The position numbers and the translations under genes were made by a program. Positions 58,785-64,000 of a DNA stretch of 64,000 nt are shown here, piece after piece. Source of the DNA: Marinobacter similis (lineage in GTDB: Bacteria > Pseudomonadota > Gammaproteobacteria > Pseudomonadales > Oleiphilaceae); NCBI RefSeq assembly GCF_000830985.1, contig NZ_CP007151.1, positions 3,720,001 through 3,784,000 on the forward strand, read 5' to 3'. The notes beneath the pieces were generated by a model. The model saw only the letters and a list, made by a program, of their open reading frames with translations, was not told where the DNA came from and searched no databases. The stretch's first letter is position 1, and each line of letters starts with the position of its first letter.

Positions 58785-61091
58785 TCAGGCCTTGAGAGCG
58801 GCCTGGATATCCTCTGGCCGAATCGGGATAGTGCGCATACGAACCCCCACGGCGGCAAAGATGGCGTTGCCGATGGCGGGCCCGACCACCGTGGTTGCCG
58901 GCTCGCCAAGACCCACCGCAGTTTCGGTGCTCTTGATGAACTCGGCCTGGATCTCAGGCACGTCGCGCATCCGAATGGGCGTGTAAGTGTTCAGGTTGGT
59001 GTCGCGCACCTCGCCCTGCTCGATCTGCGTGCCCTCGTGCAACGCCATGCTGGCGCCCCAGAGTGCCGCACCCTCAACCTGGGCCAGGGCCCCGTCTGGA
59101 TGAACGATAGTACCTGCGTCGGTTACCAGGGTCAGTTTCTGCAGGGTTACCTTGCCGTTGTCCCGGTTAACGTGCACCTGGGCGACACAGGCGGTCCAGG
59201 TTGGCATGTTGCGTTCCTGGCCGTAGGTGGTGGCCACTCCGAGCCCGGTGTCGGCAGGCATGTCCTTGCCCCAGTCCGAGATCTCCCGAACCCGCTTCAG
59301 CACCGTGGCCTGACGATTGGCGCCACCCACGGAGTTGGGCGCGGAACCGGCGTTCTTGCCCTCGGCCTTCAGCCGGCTGAGACGGAACTCGATGGCATCC
59401 TCACCGGTTTTCTGGGCGGCCTCGTCAATGAAGCTTTCCAATGCCCAGTTCACCCAGCCGGAGCCGACTGACCGCAACCAGCCGGGCCGGAAGGTGTCGC
59501 TGGCCAGTTCGTTGGAAATGGCGCGCAGGCGATGGGCCCCCAGGGAGTACCAGTGCGCTGCCCCGTGAATGGAAAACGGGTCGAACTTCTCGCCGTTTTC
59601 GCCTTTGGGCATGAAAAACGGCGCCATGGCCTTCGTTGGCCAGCCGGCGGTGGCATGATGCTCCATGCCCAGCACCTGGCCATCACTGTCAAAGGCCATG
59701 CGTAGCTTCTGCACGGACGGAGACCGGATCGAATCGAAGCGAGAGTCGTCCTCGCGGGTGAGCATCAGCTTCACCGGCTTGCCCAGCTGCTTGGCGGCCA
59801 GGGCCGCGGGCACGCAGTAATCGCCGTTGAGTCGGCGACCAAAGCCACCACCCAGCAGGTAGGTGCGCATGATGATGTTGTCTTCTTTCTCACCCAGAGC
59901 CTTGGCCAGGGTGGGTAGAATCAGTGACTGCCACTGATTGCCAGTGTGGATCTCCCAGCGGCCGTCCTTCTGGAAGGCCAGTGCGTTCACCGGCTCCAGC
60001 TGGAAGTGCAGCACACTGTGGGTGACATATTCCTGTTCCAGCACGGAGTCGGCCGAGCTGAAGGCATTATCGACACCGTCTTCGTTGACCACCAGGGCAC
60101 CGGTGCTGTCATCGGCGATCAGGCGCCGGCCTTCGTCCAGGATTTTCTGCTCGGTCACGTCGGCGGTCTTGCCCGCGGCCCAATCCACCTTGATCACCTT
60201 GGCGGCGGCGTTGGCGGCGTGCACAGAGTCGGCAATCACCACGGCCCAGCCCGGCACCGTCCCGGAGGCGTCATCAAGAACCAGAGTCTGTTGATAACCG
60301 GGGATCGATTTGGCTTCGCTGTCGTCCACGGACTTGACGCTGGAGCCGTAACGGGTGGGGGGCACCAGAGCGCGACCATACGCCATGCCGTCAACGGTTG
60401 CGTCCAGGCCATAAAGCGCGCTGCCGTCGGTTTTGTCCGGAATATCCAGGGCCTTGCTTTCCTCGCCAATCAGGCGTCGCTCCTGGGGCGGTTTAATCGG
60501 CATGGCCTTCAGCTCTTCTTCGCTGAAGCTGCGATCAATGTTGCCGTCGCGAACAATGTCGGCATAGCTGATGGCACGGTCACCGGCGATGACCTGGCTG
60601 CCCCGAGCCTGACATTGCCCGGCTGAAACGCCCATCAGCTTGGCGCCTTCCTCAATCAGCGCGGTCCGGCCGGCCGCACCGGCGCGGCTGAGTTTGTCGA
60701 AGTTTTCCCACACCGACCAGCTGCCGCCGGTGACCATCAGGCCCCATTTCGGATCGCTGTCGACATAGTGCAGTTCAACGTCGTTCCAGTCGGCTTCCAG
60801 TTCATCGGCAACAATGCGCGCCAGCGCCGTACCCACGTGCTGGCCCATTTCCGCTTCCACGATGTTAACGATCACCCGGCCATCCGGGCGCACCTGGAAC
60901 CAGATGGTGGGCTCAAAGGCCCCCTCGGAAATGCTCTTGGCGGCGCTGGCAACGGGAATGCCCGAGCTGGCAAAGGCCATGGTCAGACCGGCCCCGGCGG
61001 CGCCGATAAGGAAGCCCCGGCGACTGAGCCTGGGCGTGTCCGATGCCTGTTCGGCGGCGGAATTGGCGAGATATTTGGCGAATTTACGCAT
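58785..61091 (-). CDS. Molybdopterin-binding subunit of an aldehyde/isoquinoline oxidoreductase
   Basis: 768 residues. A twin-arginine signal (RLSRRGFLIGAAGAGLTMAF) sends it to the periplasm. It resembles IorB/AldH-type large subunits of the xanthine dehydrogenase superfamily: EAEMGQHVGTALARIVADEL, GGGFGRRLNGDYCVPAA (molybdopterin site) and the catalytic glutamate region GLGEPATTVVGPAIGNAI near the end. It oxidises an aldehyde or N-heterocycle. The adjacent 2Fe-2S and cytochrome c subunits pass electrons on, with no FAD subunit. Overlaps the small subunit by 8 bases. Confidence 0.92.
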   Translation of the reverse strand: MRKFAKYLANSAAEQASDTPRLSRRGFLIGAAGAGLTMAFASSGIPVASAAKSISEGAFEPTIWFQVRPDGRVIVNIVEAEMGQHVGTALARIVADELEADWNDVELHYVDSDPKWGLMVTGGSWSVWENFDKLSRAGAAGRTALIEEGAKLMGVSAGQCQARGSQVIAGDRAISYADIVRDGNIDRSFSEEELKAMPIKPPQERRLIGEESKALDIPDKTDGSALYGLDATVDGMAYGRALVPPTRYGSSVKSVDDSEAKSIPGYQQTLVLDDASGTVPGWAVVIADSVHAANAAAKVIKVDWAAGKTADVTEQKILDEGRRLIADDSTGALVVNEDGVDNAFSSADSVLEQEYVTHSVLHFQLEPVNALAFQKDGRWEIHTGNQWQSLILPTLAKALGEKEDNIIMRTYLLGGGFGRRLNGDYCVPAALAAKQLGKPVKLMLTREDDSRFDSIRSPSVQKLRMAFDSDGQVLGMEHHATAGWPTKAMAPFFMPKGENGEKFDPFSIHGAAHWYSLGAHRLRAISNELASDTFRPGWLRSVGSGWVNWALESFIDEAAQKTGEDAIEFRLSRLKAEGKNAGSAPNSVGGANRQATVLKRVREISDWGKDMPADTGLGVATTYGQERNMPTWTACVAQVHVNRDNGKVTLQKLTLVTDAGTIVHPDGALAQVEGAALWGASMALHEGTQIEQGEVRDTNLNTYTPIRMRDVPEIQAEFIKSTETAVGLGEPATTVVGPAIGNAIFAAVGVRMRTIPIRPEDIQAALKA

Positions 61092-61602
61092 TGCTCATCT
61101 CCTCCTGGCCGGGCTCGTAGAACTGGGGCGAACCGGCGCTGCTGCTCTCGCTCGATCCGGCGGCCAGGTGAATCGCCTTGCGAATCCGGACATAGGCCAT
61201 GCAGCGGCACAGGTTGCCGCTCATGATCTGATTGATTTGCTCATTGGTGGGGTTGGGGAAATCCTGCAGCAGGGTGGCTGCCTGCATGATCTGCCCGGAC
61301 TGGCAATAACCACACTGGGGTGCCTGGGCATCTACCCAGGCCTGTTGCAGCGGGTGCTCGCCGTCCTGACCCAGGCCCTCAATGGTGGTGATCTGCTGGC
61401 CATCGACACTGCCCACCGTGGTGATGCAGGAGCGGGTCGCGCGCCCATTAAGATGCACGGTACAGGCGCCACACATGCCAATGCCGCAGCCGAATTTGGT
61501 TCCGGTCAGGCCGGCGTGATCACGAATGGCCCAGAGCAACGGGGTATCTTCGGGTACGTCGAGGCTCATGGCCTCGCCGTTGAGTTGGAACTGGATAGTC
61601 AT
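61084..61602 (-). CDS. 2Fe-2S subunit of the molybdenum hydroxylase
   Basis: 172 residues with two 2Fe-2S clusters: FGCGIGMCGACTVHLNGR plus the following Cys (plant-type) and CGYCQSGQIM with NLCRCMAYVRIRKAI (all-helical). The CRC-MA stands where CRCGT is usual. It transfers electrons from the molybdenum centre of the large subunit to the cytochrome. No signal of its own is seen, so it probably rides with the Tat-exported large subunit. Residues 150-172 are a low-complexity tail. Frame intact. Confidence 0.93.
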   Translation of the reverse strand: MTIQFQLNGEAMSLDVPEDTPLLWAIRDHAGLTGTKFGCGIGMCGACTVHLNGRATRSCITTVGSVDGQQITTIEGLGQDGEHPLQQAWVDAQAPQCGYCQSGQIMQAATLLQDFPNPTNEQINQIMSGNLCRCMAYVRIRKAIHLAAGSSESSSAGSPQFYEPGQEEMSNA

Positions 61603-61632
61603 TGGCTATCTCCTTGAATCATGTGTTGGCCC

Positions 61633-62903
61633 TCAGAGTTGACGGGCATCCTGTACGTGTTGCTCCAGGTTTTCCCATGGCGGCTGACCTGAACTTTGCC
61701 TCAGATACCGGGCCAGCGCGATCAGATCGGCGTCACTCAGGCCGCTACTAAAGCCGGGCATGGCAAGCCACGCAGGCCGGTGGGCTCATCGATACCGTGC
61801 AGGGTGATGCGCAGCAGGTTCACGGGATCGGGTGCTGTTACCGCACTGTTCAGGCTCAACTCCGGGCGAGCCGCCTTGAGTGAGGACGGCGCGTTGTAAT
61901 GGCAGGACGCGCAGGCCGAGGTGAATAGTTCTTCACCGGTACGGTTATCCGGTGCCATAGCTTCCTGTGCCTGTCGGACATGAGCAGCCGCCACCTTGGC
62001 CGCTTCATCGCTGTCGACGGCCCCGGTAAGGTCCTGGAAATACACCGCCAGTGCCCGGATATCGTCATTCGGAGCCTCGATCAGTCCCTTGTGCACCACA
62101 CTCGACATGGAGCCGGCGGCAATGCCATGCCAATTCGAGCCACCGGAGCGGAGGTACTGGTATAGCTCTTCCTCGGTCCAGGGCACCGGGGCCGCGTGGG
62201 TGGTGTTGAGTGCCGGCGCATACCAGTTATCCACAACCGCACCGTTGTAGGTTTTATCGGCGATTTCCGCGCCGAAGGCATTCCGGGGCGAGTGGCAGGC
62301 AGTGCAGTGGCCCAGGCCTTCGGCAATGTAGGCACCGCGGTTCCAGGCATCCCCCTTGCTGTCGTCGGGCTGAAAACGCTCGCCATCGAAGAACAGGGTC
62401 TTCCAGCCAGCCTGCAGCATGCGCAGATTGAACGGGAAATCGAGCTGGTTGTCCGGGCCCTGGTGGTCCACGGCCTGGCGACTCATGATATAGGCGTACA
62501 GCGCGGACAGGTCGTCGTCAGTGACCTTGGTGAAATGGGTGTACGGAAAGGCCGGATAGAGATGTGAGCCATCCCGGGAAACCCCCTCGCGCATGGCGCG
62601 GACAAAAGCTTCCTCGGACCAGTTGCCGATACCTTGCTCCGGGTGCGGGCTGATGTTGGTGGAGTACAGGGTGCCGAAAGGGGTCGGGAAATCCACACCA
62701 CCGGCCAGAGGTTTTGATGGATCGCTGGTATGGCAAGAAGCGCAGTTGCCCAGTCCCGCCAGTACTTTGCCCCTGGCGATCTGATCCTGGCTGAAGGAGT
62801 CTGCGCTGGGTTGGTCTATCTCATCAATGGCGGGCTTCCAGATAATCAGGAAGGCGACGACGACGGCGATAACGATAACGCCTGACAGAATTTTTTTAAT
62901 CAC
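61633..62903 (-). CDS. Triheme cytochrome c subunit, one frame break
   Basis: About 423 residues after repair. A single N-terminal membrane anchor (LSGVIVIAVVVAFLIIW) and three heme sites: LGNCASCHTSDPSK, LGHCTACHSPRNAF and SACASCHYNAPSS. The family serves as the membrane electron acceptor of molybdenum- or flavin-dependent dehydrogenases. The frame breaks near 61763; one added G (TTGGCC) gives GLRGLAMPGFSSGLSDADLI and the end QHVQDARQL at 61633. First gene of the three-gene operon. Confidence 0.9.
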
Positions 62904-62988
62904 GAGCGTGTCCCGTTTGTGCGATGAATTTTCTTCCGTGTAACGCTAGTCGGCTTTGGTAAAACCGGCAAATCGCGGGCCAGTACCT

Positions 62989-64000
62989 TTAGATGGCACG
63001 CCAGTGCTGATCAGCCTGCTGGTGAGCCCGGCCGTCAGACTGCAGCTTTAGCAGGTGGGCCAGAGCAGATCGGGCAGCAACCCCGTGCAGGCTTCGGGAA
63101 CATCGTCATAGGCTTTGGCGGTCAGAGCCTTCAGGGAGCGGGCCTCCTGGTCGGAGAGCGCCCGGAACACTTTGTGTTCCCGCGCCAGACGATGGGTGAT
63201 CAGGTAGTCGATCACCGCTTCCGGATGCGCCATGAGAAAACCATGAGCCGGAGCGATGATACGAACGGATTCACCAAGTAGATCGTAAAGGGATTCGAGA
63301 TAAGCTTTCATGTCGCCATCGGGCGGGTTAATGACTACCGTCGAACCCTGCATGATGTGGTCGCCGGAAAACAGCATATCCGGGCCCGCCAGCAGAAAAC
63401 ACAGGTGATTGGAGGCGTGCCCTGGCGTCTTCAGGCATTTCAGAATACCCGCTTCGGTCACGATGAGATCGCCGTGTTCCGGTTCGTCATCCGGAGCAAA
63501 GGTCTGATCCTGGGCGGCACCCTCGGGAGCCGAGATACCCAGCACGCGGCAACCGGTCTTCGCCTTCAGCGCCTTGGTGGCGGGTGAATGGTCCTGATGG
63601 GTGTGGGTAACAACTACCTGATCGATAACCCCGCCGGTGAGTTCCAGAATGCGCTCGATATGGGTGTCGTTATTCGGGCCCGGGTCCAGAACCGTGAAAC
63701 GCTCATGGCCGAGTATGTAAGTGTTGGTGCCGGGCCCGGTCATCATGCCGGGGTTGGGTGCAGTCAGTCGCACCACTCCGGCAGCGATCTCAACCGGCTG
63801 CCCGGGGATGATCTCCGCGTGGGTACTGCCTTCGCCCTCCGGATCAAGTTCCGCCGCTTCATCGTATGCCGGTGCTCCGGGCTCCAGTGTCACCGGCCGG
63901 CCCTTTTTCTGCGCCGGCCAGGGATCGGTCGGAAAGGCCTCCGGCGGATTGGCATCGGCATAGCGCATCAATGCCTCGGTGGATTCGAACTCACTCAGCA
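62989..64000 (-). CDS. MBL-fold hydrolase (LACTB2-like), one frame break, N-terminus beyond window
   Basis: The zinc motif is VVTHTHQDHSPATKALKAKTG, with later ligands in KTPGHASNHLCFLL, LFSGDHIMQG and PAHGFLMAHPE; this is the metallo-beta-lactamase fold of the LACTB2/glyoxalase-like group. The frame is still open at base 64000, so the start is outside or at TTG 63971. Near 63091 one added C (GCCCTGCAC) turns EACTGL into EALHGVAARSALAHLLKL and ends the gene at 62989. Ribonuclease or thioesterase activity is possible for relatives. Confidence 0.8.

Noticed and set aside
62227..62235. Second exact TTATCCACA
   Set aside because: Inside the cytochrome c coding sequence, with no inverted partner or AT-rich stretch; taken as chance.
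1..64000. CRISPR arrays, IS elements, prophage genes, integrase genes
   Set aside because: I looked for short regular repeats, transposase or integrase motifs and terminal repeats and saw none; the palindromes are too diverged and dispersed for a CRISPR.

Overview
The window looks like chromosomal DNA from a marine gammaproteobacterium. Marinobacter or a close relative is the best guess, from remembered gene content and from the style of the intergenic palindromic repeats; I could not run a search. It is a gene-dense stretch of housekeeping and lipid/aldehyde metabolism. I see no prophage, IS element, CRISPR array, rRNA or tRNA gene.

Layout. 1-14.7 kb: a DUF349 coiled-coil protein (cut by the window edge), recX, mltF diverging from purL, an AT-rich gap with a DnaA-box dyad, two Nudix hydrolases, a gamma-class carbonic anhydrase, purT, then a stable-RNA-type promoter joined directly to the 3' half of a P-type ATPase, then ahpF. 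14.7-30.5 kb: a transglutaminase-like protein, an rRNA/tRNA 2'-O-methyltransferase, rlmE, an iron alcohol dehydrogenase, an acetylpolyamine amidohydrolase-like protein, a sugar kinase, a lipoprotein hydrolase, an SGNH hydrolase, a Baeyer-Villiger monooxygenase (BVMO), an LpxL-like acyltransferase, rhlE, and an HxlR regulator divergent from an old-yellow enzyme. 30.5-44.9 kb: pntAB, a TetR regulator, a second BVMO, and a beta-oxidation operon (enoyl-CoA hydratase/3-hydroxyacyl-CoA dehydrogenase, thiolase, two acyl-CoA dehydrogenases, SDR) under a divergent TetR. Its order resembles the pimeloyl-CoA (pim) operon. 45-64 kb: MarC, ChaC, two EamA transporters, a LysR regulator, fadE, a chemoreceptor, an AEC transporter, a PatB/MalY-type aminotransferase, a chitin-binding-like protein, an M14-type deacylase, a periplasmic molybdenum hydroxylase with its 2Fe-2S and cytochrome c subunits, and an MBL-fold hydrolase.

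How the genes may work together: two BVMOs, the SDR, the pim-like operon, fadE, the aldehyde-oxidising molybdoenzyme and transhydrogenase fit an organism that oxidises alkanes, cyclic ketones or dicarboxylic acids. This is inference.

Two caveats matter to any reader. First, at least 20 genes carry a total of about 25 frame breaks. Nearly all are the loss of one G or C (three times two bases) in a short G/C run. Restoring them gives proteins of normal family length, so I treat these as one gene each and read the breaks as sequencing errors. Second, the join at about 11.67 kb looks like a missing rRNA/tRNA operon or a chimeric join. The most novel biological signal is a family of five ~100-bp palindromic elements (34.3, 34.4, 39.6, 39.8 and 47.3 kb) with a fixed core and arms that differ between copies yet pair almost perfectly within each copy.
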